The notes below the pieces were generated by a model that saw nothing but the letters and a program-made list of their open reading frames with translations, had not been told where the DNA came from and did no database searches. The position numbers and the translations under genes are program-made. From positions 18,443,001 through 18,507,000 of the forward strand of contig NC_068564.1 of the NCBI RefSeq assembly GCF_022201045.2: a stretch of DNA of 64,000 nt, in the 5' to 3' direction. This DNA comes from Citrus sinensis. Lineage: Eukaryota > Streptophyta > Magnoliopsida > Sapindales > Rutaceae. Below are positions 31,701-55,526 of this stretch, piece after piece; positions within the stretch are counted from its first letter, which is position 1, and each line of letters opens with the position of its first letter.

Positions 31701-34594
31701 TCTTGCAGTACTTTCTTTTTCTTTTTTTTTTCCTTTTTCTGAAATATTTATTAAATGACTTTACACTTTCGAGTGATTTTGCATTCTCATATGCTTATAT
31801 TACAACTTTTTATCAGAGTGATTGTTTTTAAACATGAAACTTTATGTTTGATGATTTGGGAGAAAACTAGATCGAATAACAAATGCATAAAATCTAGAAT
31901 GAATTTATGCTTTCCTGCTTGATTTAGTTGTGTAAAGAACATGATACGGAGCAGCATACTGTTAAAATTTAAATAAATAAATAGATCTAAATACCTAAAA
32001 AAATATTTCAACAAGTCTTGTTTAATAAACATATCAGTTTTCGTATATGGATAATATATTTAAAGCTTATTTATGCATATTATTGTTTAATATGGTTATA
32101 TAATAACTGATGAGATTATGATAAACTCATTTAAATAAACTTTTTACTGAATCATTTGAATAAAGAAGGAAAATTACAAAAATGACCTAAAAGATTTTGT
32201 AGTATTCAAAGTTACCCACCTTAAGCTTTTCTCTCATTACTTAGTGGTGTGCAATTTCTAATGCTATGAGTATCAATGTGTAAGTGTACACAATAAGTAA
32301 TATACTGATGAGTATTTAAATCGTCTTCACAGATATTGATATTATCATATTGGTTACAGCAACCTTAACACTGCAATTTTGTTCTAAATTAAAATAAGAC
32401 AATTTATGAAACTAATAAACTAATTAAAATAAAAATGAAATAAAAAAAATGCAATAAAAAAAATTCTCACGTCAAATATAAGGATGTAACCAATGGAAAT
32501 AGAGTAGTTGAGTGAATAAACTCATTTAATGACTCTGACTATTTTTTCAATTACAATACCGTTGTTACAGTATCTACTATAGTACTGGAACGAATCCCTC
32601 ATGCATCCTCAGTTGTCGTTTATTGGATATCTTATATATAATGCAACTTAACAATGACCAATTGTTATGCCTACATTAAATATGACATTAAACGTTCTAG
32701 GTTCCATTTACCCTACAAGGTGAATCCTTATGTCTAGTTCATCATTAATTTTAAATAAAGCATAGTTGTATTCAAATTGAGATTCGCTCAACTTGGGAAA
32801 ACCCAATCTAAAATCAAGTAGTCTAGTTCATCATTAATTTTAAATAAAACATAGCTGTATTCAAATTGAGATTTGCTCAACTTGGGAAAATCCAATCTAA
32901 AATCAAGTATTGTCTTAATTTGATCCACTAAGTCAGACTTTTTTTAGTTTTTTCTTAGCTAGTATCCACTAAATGGGCGGTCAACCGAAATAAAGAATTG
33001 AAATAAGACAAAATGATATAGCAAACACAAAACAACACGCATATGTCAGTCAAACATCTATTAAGATCATTTATCATTCAACTACAATAAAATTTAGTTC
33101 ATAATTTGCAATAGAAGAGCAAATAAAATTGTTTCAGCTATCAAATACATTCCCATAAATAAATAAAAAACACAAATAAAATTGTGTTTTTTTCCTTGAG
33201 TGACGGTTCTTCCTTTTTTTCCTTTGCAAGTGTGCTCCTTTTATAACTCAAAATTAGAACAACCAAAAGTATGTGGCGCGTATCCTCCATTTTTGGAAAT
33301 TTTAGATCGCCATCTTTTAGTTGTGGCGTGCGAAATCCAATCTTTTATTGCTCCAGGATTGCTACAACAACGGCTACAGCATCTGCACTGTTCTAGATTT
33401 ATTTCAATTCTTCTATAGCCAAGTTCTTTCATTGTCTTTACGAGTCTGTTGCAGCAATTTTCCTTCCTTAAAACTTGAGCTTTTCAATCACCTACAATTA
33501 TGCATATAATCTAAGCACAAATTATTTTAAAACAACTCAATTTATTAAAAATAAACTAAAATGAATGTTCATGCAAAATATAGTTAAAATGCAATAAAAA
33601 CATATATTTTACTTTTTAAGTAATCTTGATTTAAGTATAAAAGTGTCATGATAACTCTCATTTCATAAAATTATCACTTAGCCAATTAATCCTTTTTTTA
33701 ACCAAACAACCCTTGCTATTTAGATCCATTTCAAACTTAGATTCTCTTCTCTCCCAAAATTGGTGTTTGGTCCCAACAGCGTCAGTTTTTTTTGGGGCAA
33801 TAATTGACAACGGCTTGGAAGTTTGAGGGTAACATCAACTCCGATAGGATGGGGCTCCATTTTTAGCAATTGTACAATAGTTTTTCTCAACGATTTTGAC
33901 ATCGAAGCAATTTTTTTCTTAAGATTGAACTTATAAGAATGTAATTGGGTGTATATTTCATGATAGATGGGCATTAGGATTAATTCTCTATGAAGTTTGA
34001 AAAATATTTAATGAAATTGGGATTTGATAAGAATAGTATATGAGGTGTTTATTGAAATGCCTCCTAGAATATGTTGTATTTATTTTTTTTATCAAGTTGC
34101 TAAGAATTTTAGCAATTTGATGAATATTTATTTTGTATCAAGTTTCTATATTATAAATGGCACATTACGTGCTCGATGAAATGCCTATTATACTTTGTTT
34201 ATGTCATTTTTGATAGATTATTGAATCTCAAATAGATTATACTTTGTTTATGTTCGATGATAGATTATAATTTGTTGTGGGTTGGTGGTCTTTTGGTGTG
34301 AATCTATGTTCGGTGCGAAGTTCATCATGTCGCACCAAGAGGACTTGTCGCACAATGGCAAAACACAGCAAGTATTTTTAAGCAACATGCACTTGTCGCA
34401 CTAAAACACTTGTTGCATTTTGTGTGATGGACACCTCTGGCACAAAAAAAAAATGAAGAGGCAAAGTGTTTTGTTTATTTTCTTTTTTATGTGACATGTG
34501 CTTATCGCATTAAAACATAGCAATATCTATATGTCTTTATTATTTCTATTTTTAATTATGAATGTGATTAACGAATAAAATTTGAATTTTGCCG
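31701..34594. other. Intergenic DNA with repeat fragments
   Basis: No gene supported. Near 32270-32345 the sequence (GTAATATACTGATGAG, TCTTCACAGAT) resembles a repeat whose relative lies near 59190-59225. An 89-bp tandem duplication lies at 32732-32909. Frames at 33200-33509 and 33720-33974 have no recognised domain. Confidence 0.35.
32732..32909. repeat. 89-bp tandem duplication
   Basis: Copies 32732-32820 and 32821-32909 start GTCTAGTTCATCATTAATTT and differ at only about four positions, so the duplication is fairly recent. Confidence 0.9.
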
Positions 34595-35655
34595 CAGTTA
34601 CAATGGCCAAGGAGCCACGAGGCAAAGCGTAATCCACCCAGACCAAAGAAGGAACAGGTAAGATAAAGATTCTGGCATCCTAGTATTACAAATATTTCAA
34701 AATTTAGAAATCTGATGGAAGCTATCAAAATTAAGTTAACAAAACGATAATTAAAATTATTCTAGATAGATGTATTCAATCATTTTGCGAAGATGGATGC
34801 CTATGTGTTTAGTGGCACAATCATGCACAACGCGCTATATAGGTAAACAGCACATGATGAATGTGATAAAGATCAGCTGTGGTTTGAATTTGGTGGCTAA
34901 TTAGCACAGTTATCGATCACTGAGTGGTGCTTAATTACTGGACTTTACTATGGTGCACACAACATACACAGAAAAGCAAGCGTTGCGGCAAACTACAGGT
35001 TATGTCATTTGTATTTTGATGGTAATCTAAGGGCGAATCTTAAAGAATTATAAAGAATTAGATGAAAACTTTGAGGATTTGAACTTTAATGACATGGACA
35101 ATATTGATGCATTAAAAATCGCACTATATTACTTTGCGAATAGAGTATTTAATGGAAGAAAAGATCGACGTATGCTGAATTCATTATTGCTAAATAATAT
35201 TGATGATTTTGAGTATTTTAAAAGTCTTCCAAGCATTCGTTCATATTGAAAAAGGTATATGACAGTTTAGATAATGCATTGAACCAAAAATTAGAAATTA
35301 ATGATATGGACTTCGAGGATTTGAATTTTAATGATATGGACAACATTGATGCGCTACAAATCGTGTTATATTACTTTGCGGATAGAGTACTTAATGGAAG
35401 AAAAGATCAACGTACACTGAATTCATTATTGCTACATAATATTGATGATCTTGAGTATTTTAAACGTCTTCCATGGGGTCGTTCATCCTAACAAAGGTAT
35501 ATGACAGTTTGAATAATGCATTGAACAAAAAATTAGAGACTTTCAAGTCTTCTACTCGTAAAAGTACAACCTTACAGCTTTTGTCTTGGGGTTCAGGTGC
35601 GTTGACAAGACAAAAAAAAATATGTTCATTTTGTATTGTACCAAATAATGATTAA
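34595..35655 (+). pseudogene. DUF1985-like transposon-associated pseudogene
   Basis: Fragments include FAKMDAYVFSGTIMHNALYR, DQLWFEFGG, then LSITEWCLITGLYYGAH, NYRLCHLYFDGN and IDALQIVLYYFADRVLNGRK followed by DDLEYFKRLPWGR. This pattern fits the DUF1985 family found in plant Mutator-like elements and ULP1-linked transposon ORFs. The reading frame has stops (one after LWFEFGG) and an internal 242-bp duplication (units from 35073 and 35315) that shifts frame. The C-terminal protease part is not seen. Confidence 0.6.
35073..35510 (+). repeat. 242-bp tandem duplication inside the DUF1985-like pseudogene
   Basis: GAGGATTTGAA(C/T)TTTAATGA recurs at 35073 and 35315. The second copy differs at roughly one base in ten. 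As 242 is not a multiple of three, the duplication breaks the frame. Confidence 0.85.
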
Positions 35656-35949
35656 CATCTTTTTTGTTGATTTTCTATCTTCACTTTGCTATAGGCCCCC
35701 ATGTTTGAAGTAACTTATGGTTTTCTAAGTGAAAAGTAAGCCATCAAAACAAATAAGAAGACTACTTGCATATTAAAATAGAAAGGTGTTGCTTCTTCAA
35801 AAATAAGTTTCACTATTTTAAGTATTTCATATATTTTTAGAATGGCTATCAAAACAAATAAGAAGACTATTTTAAGTATTTCATATTTTCACTTCTTCAC
35901 ATTCCCAATATTGACCATTTTGCCCTCCCCAAAATTAAAAAATACCCAC

Positions 35950-36440
35950 TTTATCCTCATTTATAATTAATTAATATATTAATATAATTAACTAAATAAT
36001 ATATTATAATTAATTAATATACTAATATATTAATAACAATAATTATTAATAATTATAGTTTTTGAATAAATAATCATAATAATTAATATATTATTATTAA
36101 TTAATTTACTCTTTAATAATTATTAATATTGTTATAATTAATTCATATATTATTATTAACTAATTAATATATTAATTAATATATTATTAACAATAATTAT
36201 TAATAATTATAATTTTTGAATAAGTAATCACGATAATTAATATATTATTATAATTAATTAATATAATTTTATAATAATTACTAATATAATTATTATAATT
36301 AATTCATATATTATTATTAACTAATTAATATAATTATTACTATTAATAAATATATTAATATTTTATTAACAATAATTATTAATAATTATAATTTTTTAAT
36401 AAATAATCACAATAATTATTATTGTTGTTGTTATGATTAA
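35950..36440. repeat. AT-only tract with three longer repeat units
   Basis: Nearly 500 bp of TTAATTAATATATTA-type sequence. The signpost AACAATAATTATTAATAATT recurs at 36035, 36189 and 36368 (154 and 179 bp apart), so longer units were copied. It lies about 530 bp upstream of the WBP2-like gene. Confidence 0.85.
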
Positions 36441-36971
36441 CTAATGATATTTTAGTAACTTGAAACGATTCAGCTTAATCTGGTTCCGATTTCAAGATAA
36501 AATAAACATATTAATGGGATTCAAGTCTATTTTCATTCCGATTCTTATGGATTAAGTAAACAATTTATTTTGATTCCCAATCCATATTCTCATTCCATCC
36601 CATTTTTATTCCAGTCTATTTTGATTTCATCGTATTCCAATTACTGACAAGTAAACGCAGCATAATTATCTCTCATTTATTTCAATCTTGAATGAACTGG
36701 GGCGAGTTAACAAGTTTTGAAACCCTTCTGGTATTACATATATATTTGTATGTGTACCCAAAACGTCCGGGGGTAGACTGAAAGAAAAAGATCGAGAAGA
36801 TTTTAGAACGTTGCTTCATACGTGCGTGCGACACCGTTTTGGATACGTGTTTCGTTTGCTTAGGCCAAGGGCAAAATAAAATTAGAAAAACCCCATTTGA
36901 TTAATTAATTAATCAAAATATCAAATTTTTCAAAAAAATAAATTGAAAGAAACGAATCCAGCGAACGAACG

Positions 36972-38745
36972 ATGGCTTTGAATCCTCAGCTTTTTCCAAA
37001 TTGGATGCCGGTGCCGTTTACGAACGAATTATTCGTGCTTGCCAGAGACGGCGTCGAGTTCCACGTCGATAAGATTCCGGGGTCTGTTCTTTAAACTTTT
37101 TAATCATTTATTTATTTTATTATTATTATTATTATATTCATAAATTTGGATACGTATTTCTGTACGATTCAATTTAGGATTAATGATCATAGAAGTTGGA
37201 ATCTAGAAATGATTGAATTTTTAATTTTATATAATTTTAACCCAAAATTTATTCCAAATGTGCATAAATTTTGGCCTTGTGTTTTTTCAGAACTAATCAA
37301 GTTAAAGCGAGGGGCACAGTTTACTTGTCAAACATACGCGTAGTATTTGTTGCAAGCAAGCCTGTTGGTAACTTTGTTGCCTTTGATATGCCTCTGGTAC
37401 GCGATGCTTAGCTGCTGCCGTGCTTTTATTCTGTTGCCTATATATAATTGTGTTGTGTTTGCTAAAATTCTTGTGAGTCAAACAAAGTTGTTTCGATGGT
37501 CATTTGAGTTTGCCGCAAGAAATACTGTTTAGCGCTCTTCATATGTTCCAAATGGTATTAAAGTAAGATTGGATGAGATACTAGTTATTTGTGTCGAAGA
37601 AGATATATTTCTTAGGACCTACTTTGCAAGGGAAGTTGCACTAGGCTCCAATTAGTATTGTGATATGGTGGCTTCTAAGCTCTAAGTCTAACCAGCAAGT
37701 GAAAGTCGATGGATTTTTGGTTAATAATTAATTTCAATTGAGAAAGTTAGTTTTGACCAATTAGTAATGCTTATACAGATTTTTTATCGAACATCTGTAA
37801 GGGAATATCACATTAGCTTCTAAGCCACAGTTGTTAAGTGTTAACCAAACACTCTTAAAAACTTGGCCTTGGAAGCACGGTACTAGACAGCAATACCAAA
37901 ATGTAGCCCTTGCTTGCTGATGCTCTGCAGCTTCAGTTTCTCATGTGTAGCTTTGTGGCATTTTGATCCCACTTTGGGCATTGTTGGGTACCACAAGTGA
38001 TCTTAAGCTTTCTACCTGTTGCTAGGCGGTGTTTTTGAAATGCTTGAAATGCTTGGCTTGAGACATTGGTACTCTTTAATTTTCCATTTGGGTTATAATG
38101 TGGTGTTATTTTTGGGATGTGATTTAGTTTCTGTCCTATCTGATAAGTCACTGATCTGTAAGTTGATTTATCTCACAGCTCTACATCCATGATGAGAAAT
38201 TTAACCAGCCAATATTCCATTGCAACAATATTTCTGGTTTTGTGGAGCCTGTAAGTATATTATCAATGCCTTAGGTTGTGATATTAAGCAATGTCTGCTG
38301 TAGATAGTAATTTATCAGCTTGACTTTAACTTCAGGTAATCCCAGAGAACGAGCATAGAGCTCTGTACTCCACTCATTCGTTCAAGATTTTATTTAAGGA
38401 AGGCGGTTGTGGAACCTTTGTTCCACTTTTTCTCAATCTGATCTCTTCAGTTAGACAATATAATCGACAATCAAATGTGGGAACAGAACCTCGTGTGGAT
38501 CCTTTACAAGCAGCTCAGACTCCAGTTGATGAAATGATGAGACATGCGTAAGTGGCATATTTAGCTGTTTACTTTTGTAGTGTTTATTATTTAATTGAAT
38601 GCTTATCAGTTAAATGTCGAATTCTTATTGTTGCAGATATGTTGATCCAAACGATCCAACAAAGATCTTCCTGCAGCAGCCCAATTCTGAGTCTCAGCTA
38701 AGGCGGCGCACCTACCATTCCCAGCCAGTTGAGCACTCGAATTAG
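36972..38745 (+). CDS. WBP2-like GRAM-domain protein (5 exons, 202 aa)
   Basis: Exons 36972-37081, 37291-37396, 38179-38250, 38336-38547 and 38637-38745, all with GT..AG introns, give 609 bp in frame to TAG. The protein starts MALNPQLFPNWMPVPFTNEL and continues GVEFHVDKIPG, GTVYLSNIRVVFVASKPVG and FVAFDMPLLYIHDEKFNQP, a GRAM/PH-like barrel found in plant homologues of WW-domain-binding protein 2 (Arabidopsis At5g11680 type). The middle (HSFKILFKEGGCGTFVPLF) and the tail (DPLQAAQTPVDEMMRHAYVD, then FLQQP and QLRRR) are strongly conserved in plants. No WW-binding PPxY motif is seen. A cytosolic or membrane-associated protein is likely; its role in plants is poorly known. Length equals the family's. 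Start chosen because it begins the conserved MALNPQ motif. Confidence 0.95.
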
Positions 38746-38859
38746 TTTTAAAATTACATTTAACAGAGAATTTTAAGTATTAAAATTTGTGCTGTGTGGT
38801 TGAAGTGTATAATACACTGCATAAATATTCCATGCATGCTTATGTGGGTGGTGTGTTGC

Positions 38860-38865
38860 AATAAA
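38860..38865 (+). terminator. Poly(A) signal of the WBP2-like gene
   Basis: AATAAA 115 bp after the stop codon in AT-rich 3' sequence. The position is typical but use is inferred. Confidence 0.5.
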
Positions 38866-39385
38866 ATCTGTTTTTAATTATGCTATTATTTTCCTGATCT
38901 TATGGTTTCTCGCCACTCTAATCACATGTTCTCTGTCCCGCGCGCACACTTTGATTTTCATCTGTTTGTGTAAGGTGATTTTGTAGCTACTGAAAAGTGA
39001 AAAGAACCGAATTAAATGGTGTGTCATTAACAATGCATGATAGTAAATTAGTAATTCATGCACCAATTTGGAGAATGTCACCAAAAGATACTGTAAGGTT
39101 TGAAGCTGACAGAAGTTATCAATTTAAAAATAATGAGAGATTCACTATGGAGAGTTCTGTCACTTACAGGGAATTAAGTAGAGAATGCCGGCTTTCCTAT
39201 CTGATGATTACTAAGATGCCTGAGCTGGAAGTGGTGCAATTCTGACTAGTGACCGACGTTGGTGCCTCTTCTGCTCTTGTCTGTGTAGCCACTCTTGGTG
39301 TCTTTGTGAAGGCATGGCTTAAGGAGAGCGTTTATAGCACTTTTTCTATTTGAAGAGCAATTGCCCTTTCTATTAAAAGAAAGAG

Positions 39386-40262
39386 GGAAGTTTACAAAAA
39401 TAATCATAAAATTTTTACTATTTTCACAACTAGCTCTCTAAATTTTTTTCTATCAACATTAGACAAACACACGTTTTTCTCTTCAAATTACCCTTGTTTA
39501 CAAACCAAAAGTAACTTTTTTTCTCCTTTTTCGTCAAATCAAACACATCTTTGCAATCTTGAATCATCATCGGTGACGGCAAAAGGCAACGATAAACGCC
39601 GACGGCAAACAGTAAAAGTGAAATCCGATCATAATATATCCGGATTCAACACTAATCGGCATCACTTAGTGGTATGAGTTATTTTCTAAATTTGCGTGAG
39701 AGTTTCAGTGCGGTTGCTTGCTGTGAGTTGTGGGTGAATCTGCCTTTTGGTGTGACAGGCTACCTGTCGCACGAAGCTTTATGCGACAGGTGCCCGTTGT
39801 TGGACAGCGGTTCCCTCGGTGGGCAGCACCATTCAACCCAAAACAATACAATCACAAATCACTCCCAAAACAACACACTCCCAAAACAATAACCACCACT
39901 ACAAACACCACAACTACCACCACCATAATTATTCTCAAACTACAACCACTATTATTCTAAAATTTCATTTTAAATTAATGAAATATAAATAAAATGGCTA
40001 ACCTAGATTTTGTTGAAGGCCGTAGATAGTAGATCGGACACCGATGATAGATGGAGCCGCCGCCGATGAGGGCTGATGTTGCCTCCGACTATGTGTGTTT
40101 CTTCGGTTTGGGAGAGATGAGTGAAAGAGATATTGTTGGGGGAGAGATGTGAGAGGGGTATTTTGGTCTGAAAGGTTTTTTTTTGCTAATGTTGATAGAA
40201 ATTAGTCTGGGGGGTTAAGATGGAAAAAGTATAAAATTTTATGGTTATTGGTGTGAATTTCC
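39386..40262. mobile_element. Mutator-like MITE with about 10-bp target duplication
   Basis: The ends are inverted repeats: left GGAAGTTTACAAAAATAATC, right (inverted) GGAAATTCACACCAATAACC, continuing as CATAAAATTTT in both arms. AAAGAAAGAG flanks the insert at 39376-39385 and 40264-40273, with one extra T at 40263. A 9-11-bp duplication is typical of Mutator-like elements. The 877-bp interior has no transposase and contains a GTCGCA-rich part that recalls 34300-34420. Confidence 0.7.
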
Positions 40263-40375
40263 TAAAGAAAGAGAGTTAACAACTCTCTTTATGTTCTTTA
40301 GTCCAAAATTCTATAATAAAAATATAAAATCAATGTTTATCAACTATTATATAATTAATATTTGGGGTCCGGCTA

Positions 40376-40495
40376 AGGTGCAACTGTGGTATCATGTCAC
40401 AGTTGCATCTAGTTGTTGGATGCGCTTGAATGAGTGGAGTCCACTGACATCCAACGGCTTGATACAACTGTAATATCGTGCCACAGTTGCACCAC
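40376..40495. mobile_element. Small double-hairpin MITE-like element
   Basis: Left arm GGTGCAACTGTGGTATCATG and right arm (inverted) GGTGCAACTGTGGCACGATA are about 31 bp with few mismatches. Each arm also folds on itself (GCAACTGTG..CACAGTTGC). It lies about 420 bp upstream of the AUG3 start codon, so it could lie in its promoter. Family not identified. Confidence 0.6.
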
Positions 40496-40911
40496 AGGTT
40501 TTCCCTGATATTTGATTCCTAAAATTATGCTTTGAAATTTGAGCACAAAGGAGAAGGAAAAATTACAATGACTCATTCCAGATTTTTTTTTTTGGGGAAA
40601 CAATTAATAGCGAATAATATTCATGTTTTACAAATATTTTTAGTTTTTCAAGCAAAAAGTTGTTTCTATTTCAAATTTTTCACGTCCCAAGTGAAAAAAA
40701 ACTTTGTACCCAAAGGTACAACTAAACCAAGCACCTAACCAGAAGTAAAGAAAACGACGACAGAGACATTTGAAATGAAGATTTGATTTGATTCTTCAGT
40801 CGAGGCCAGCGCCAAAACATAAACCCGCATTTGAAATGAAACGAAGAACATTCCATTCAATTCAATAAAATTAAATGCGTTTTGATAAAAAGAAAAAAAT
40901 AGGGAAAGAAA

Positions 40912-51019
<10,108 letters not shown>

Positions 51020-54000
51020 TTGCATTCTTACAATTAAACGGTATGCCTCTGTATCAATCACATTGTATACGTATTTAAAGCCATCATTCTTTCCTTCTGG
51101 ATGTCAAGGCTTTTTATTATTGAACCAAAAACTCAAATATCAACTTGGGAGGAGTGTAAATGTATATACTCGGATCTCTGTATGGAAAATGAATGCTGGT
51201 TTATTTAGCTCGTCTCTTCATCTCTTTCGTCTCTCACTTAGAGTAAATGCCTTGGCTATTTTAGACTAACAAATGTGATTGAATTATGTGTACATGTATT
51301 CTATGCTCTAATAAGAACTTCCAAATGATGAGGGTCTAGTTCAAACTTTCCAAATGATCATAAATATTGTTATATATATGTATGTTTCTCTTTCAAACTT
51401 TTAGAAGGATAAAATATTGTTGGAAAATGTTTTCTAGTGAGAGGGTGGGTCCCTAATGAGAATTGGATTGATTCCTCCAAAGAAATTTGTCTTCACCGCC
51501 CATTCAAGCTATCAATTTTATCTTGCTTTTCACTCACATGGCTGTCCTTGTTTTTATTGTGTCTGCAAATGTTCGAGGGATGGAAGTTCACAAATTGGCT
51601 ACAAAACCAACAATTCTTTTATAAAAAAAATTACTTCAAAGTTGTACCATATTACAATGTCACAATTTTTTTATTACTGAGACAAAATTTGATTACTGAT
51701 CCCTTATCTTTTATTGTTATTTTTTAAAATTTTCTTTATGTTTGTAAATATGTGTAGCTAAAATTTAAAAGGCGACTGCACTTTCTAATATATATAATCA
51801 TTCCTTTATATTTTTGTACAAACTCTTTACAATAATATAAAAAAAATTTATGTTATTATAAAAAGATAAATTTATATTTTAAAAGATAGGGACGTACCAG
51901 TCCATAAAAGATTCTAGACGACAATGAATGAGTCCCAATCTATGAAAGACTCTATAGACAACAACGAATGAAGGTACACAAATCCAAAAAATGTTTTAAC
52001 AATTTTGGGTGGTTTCATTGCCTTGGGCCCATTTGCTCATCGAAGAGACTTTCTTTCTTTTTGGTTGGTGATGTTTGTACAGTTCATATTTGATCATATA
52101 TTCACATTACCCAGATATTAATGTATCATGCATCCACCAATGTTAATCTATTAATCCCAACACCATTTCACAATCTCTCATTTCAAGACTAATATTATTA
52201 ATCAATCTTTTCTGATCTTCTGATAAATCATCAGAGTGCAGAGCATCAATTATAGAAAGTTTTTCAGGACCACCTATTTGTTATGTCAACATGTCACATG
52301 TATCTTTCGTACACTAGATTGCAGGCCAAAAAATTGAAAGCTAACCCACGATTACTTTCACCTTTTCCCTTGTGATGAAAATGCTCAGTTGTCAATGAGA
52401 CATGTCTCTCTATCAGTTATGCACAAAAGATCAACCTGTGACTCACTCAACTGACAAAAACTTTCACAAATTGGCTATGCTATGATAAAAATTTAGAAAA
52501 GAAAAATTGGTGGTCATTTACCTTGGGATATGCTACGATGGGTCGTGTTTTATTTTTTAAATTGTTACACTACAAATATTTTGTATTCATAATTTGAGAT
52601 CTACTCGTACGGTAAATACACACACACTTATAATAGTCCCGAAATTACATTAAGATGCCACTAGCTCGCCCATTATGCTGGATCAAATGGCTAGTGTCTT
52701 GTTGTTTATGTTAAAACGTAAAACTTATTATTTGTACGTCATATTTATAACTTTTGAGGTATATTTCAAGTTAACTTTAGATATAATTTTTAATATAAAA
52801 TGTAGCTCAAAAGTTTATAAAGTAATGTTATATTATTCACTTTGGATATTTAGTAATGCAGTATCTGATATATCATTTATTAAGTGATTTGTAAAAATAA
52901 TAAACTAATGATTAACGATACACATGACATTAAACTGACTAATGATACATAAGTGAATATTCTAATTAAGTACCAAACTTAATAAATATAATATTATTGA
53001 GCAAATTTTAAATCCATTAATTTTGAGGTATGGGTGGGTCACCTTATCTTTGGTACAACAATAACAATTTATTCCAAGTCTTATTGTGAATGAGAATTGA
53101 GTGCCCCATTTACCTGAAAAAAAAATAAAAATAAAAATAAAATAAACATTCATAGGTTTTACAAATTTTTGCCAAAGCTTTACCTTCAAGTGGGGGGCAG
53201 TTTTCTCTTTTTGTATCTTCTACTGGTAAACAAGCAATCAATGCAGACTTGAAGTCACAATACAACTTTTTCATCTTTACAAAATTTGAAAAGCAAAGTG
53301 AAAATGAAGTGTCATTGGAAATTGAAGATTCTCTCATTTTCACCCAATACTATTGAAGCAACTAACACCCACCACCACTATAACCACTATATTTTTTTTC
53401 AAGCACCTTGTTTCTTATCATCAATTCATTTGTAAGGACAAGATTGCTCAACATAACACATAAGAATAGGCATTTTGACAATCACCATTTTAGACTGACG
53501 CCACCTCACATTTTACTTATTTCAGCACCCGAGAGTTGAGGGCACTTCGAATTCTGGCATTTTACTATTTCTGCCCGAGCCTGACATAATCTGATATGAT
53601 AACTTTCAATTTCACACTCAAAACCAATCTTAAAAGAGAAAAGTTGTACAATGATTCAATGAAATCGTTATGATCTAACTTTTGACTTACTGGAATTTTT
53701 TTTTCTTTTTAATGAAATAAAAATACCTATAGCAAACCAAATTGTTGAAGTATTACTGTATTAGATATTAGTTAATTCACAAACCCAATTGTTGAGTAAA
53801 TTGTTGGGATAATCAGTTCACTAAAAATATACAATTTAAAAGACCATTTTAGATCTTGTAATTATCTAAATCAAAAACTTCGAAGACTCAGTCAGATGTA
53901 GAAAGGATTTTGCTTTTTTTTTCATTTTTCCCCCTATAAGCAAAAGTTTGATACCCCGCCGACAGTTGTTTGGTTGATGCATTAAAGGGGGCACTATTCA

Positions 54001-55526
54001 ATATTTACATTCCAGCGTTAAAACTTTTTTACTTGGATATTCTTTTCTTGAAAGAGAATTGTGAGTACCTTAAAAACTTGCTTGTTTTGACCAGTGACCT
54101 TCTTTCTTTTTTTAATTTTCTTGTTTCTGTTTCAAACTTTCAACCTTAATTGCTGAGTGAATAATATTACAACTCCTTTCGTACTTGGATTCCATAAAGA
54201 TGCCCATATTCTCCACCAATTATTCAAGATAGATACCCTGACGTTGAATGTTGAGCCTTAAACAAGTGTTGCAACAATAAACTTCATCATAGATCTTTTT
54301 TTTTTTAGTTGACGTGAAATATCTAAAACCTACTCCTCGAATTCTCGATCAATGTTCAATGAGAAAAATTCATGCACAGAAAAACCCCGTACTCAAACCA
54401 CCTTTTGAAGATACTTATTAATTCAATTAGTAAAATCTCTTTCAATAATTCGGTCACTCACCTTATAATGATTAATGAGGAGTGAGAGAGAGGAGTTGAT
54501 TTTCATTCCTTTGCATTCTTCAGTAAAATTATAATGCCTGCGAATGGCAAGTATTATTCTCAACAAACCCCAGAGGATTATACATTGCTTTGCCATTTTC
54601 CTGTCCGTTTACCACCGACTTTCAGCCAAGAAATTTGAGAGAAAAGGCTGTTTCTTTAACCCATGAGTCATGTCATGCCCTTACTCCATATTCTACTTTC
54701 CCTGGAATCTTTTTAACTGTACAAAATTGTCTCATACATTGGCAACTAGCAGCGGATAAGGCACCAATTGTCAATAATATATGATAAAAGAAACAAAAGA
54801 TTCTTCCAATAAGAACATAAAAGACCCACACCCCCACTAAAACCAACACCATCGACCATTTTCACACTCGCATATAGTGCTAAATTAGCATATAGTGCTA
54901 AAAAACAGCATATAGTGCTAAAAAATAGCATATAGTGCTAAAATAAGCAGTCGGTTCATTAACTGTGTGCTGCTTCTGATCACAACAACTGGGCAGCAAT
55001 CATCTAAATTCACATGTCAACGCGGCCAAAATTTCTCATCAGTCATAGCAAGTGATACTGCCAAAGACACAAACTTGAAGAAGGAAAAGGGTCATGTTTA
55101 TTCCAAGGAGTTTTTTCAAGTTCCATCCAGTACATGTATAAACAAAGAAGAGGATGAAATTACGGTACACAGAAAAAGATCTAGTAAATTTTTGTACCTG
55201 ATACACTGACCTATGTTTTAAACTGAAACCTAACCCTAAAACCTCTTTTCCCTTCTCCTATTACATGATATGTTAGACAAAAGGACTTTGGTTTGTATTT
55301 GCTTTGTAACTCATAACACCCCTCCTGTTATGTTACAGACCATTAGTCTACACATATCTTTGATAGTCCTACTACTCCTTTTCTTTACAAGTAAAATAAG
55401 AGTGGTGACGGAAAATGGAATGGACACCGTCACCGTTAGTGCAACCTAAAACTAATTCCTGCTAATTCGTCAATTCCTAAGCTCAAGATCAACCCAGAAT
55501 TTGCAGGAAAATATCAAGTCTGTCTC
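51020..55526. other. Intergenic DNA between AUG3 and KRP; no gene supported
   Basis: AT-rich, with AUG3's 3' UTR in the first few hundred bases. Frames of 60-96 codons (51437-51727, 52675-52887, 53110-53343, 54590-54784, 54967-55209) lack recognisable domains. A short minisatellite lies at 54869-54943. Confidence 0.4.
54869..54943. repeat. Short minisatellite, four copies of GCATATAGTGCTAAA
   Basis: Copies begin at 54869, 54888, 54908 and 54928, a 19-20-bp period with A-rich spacers. It is unrelated to the GGTACC repeat. Confidence 0.9.

Noticed and set aside
37980..37995. GGTACC in the WBP2-like intron
   Set aside because: Isolated. One or two are expected by chance in 40 kb, with no repeat context.
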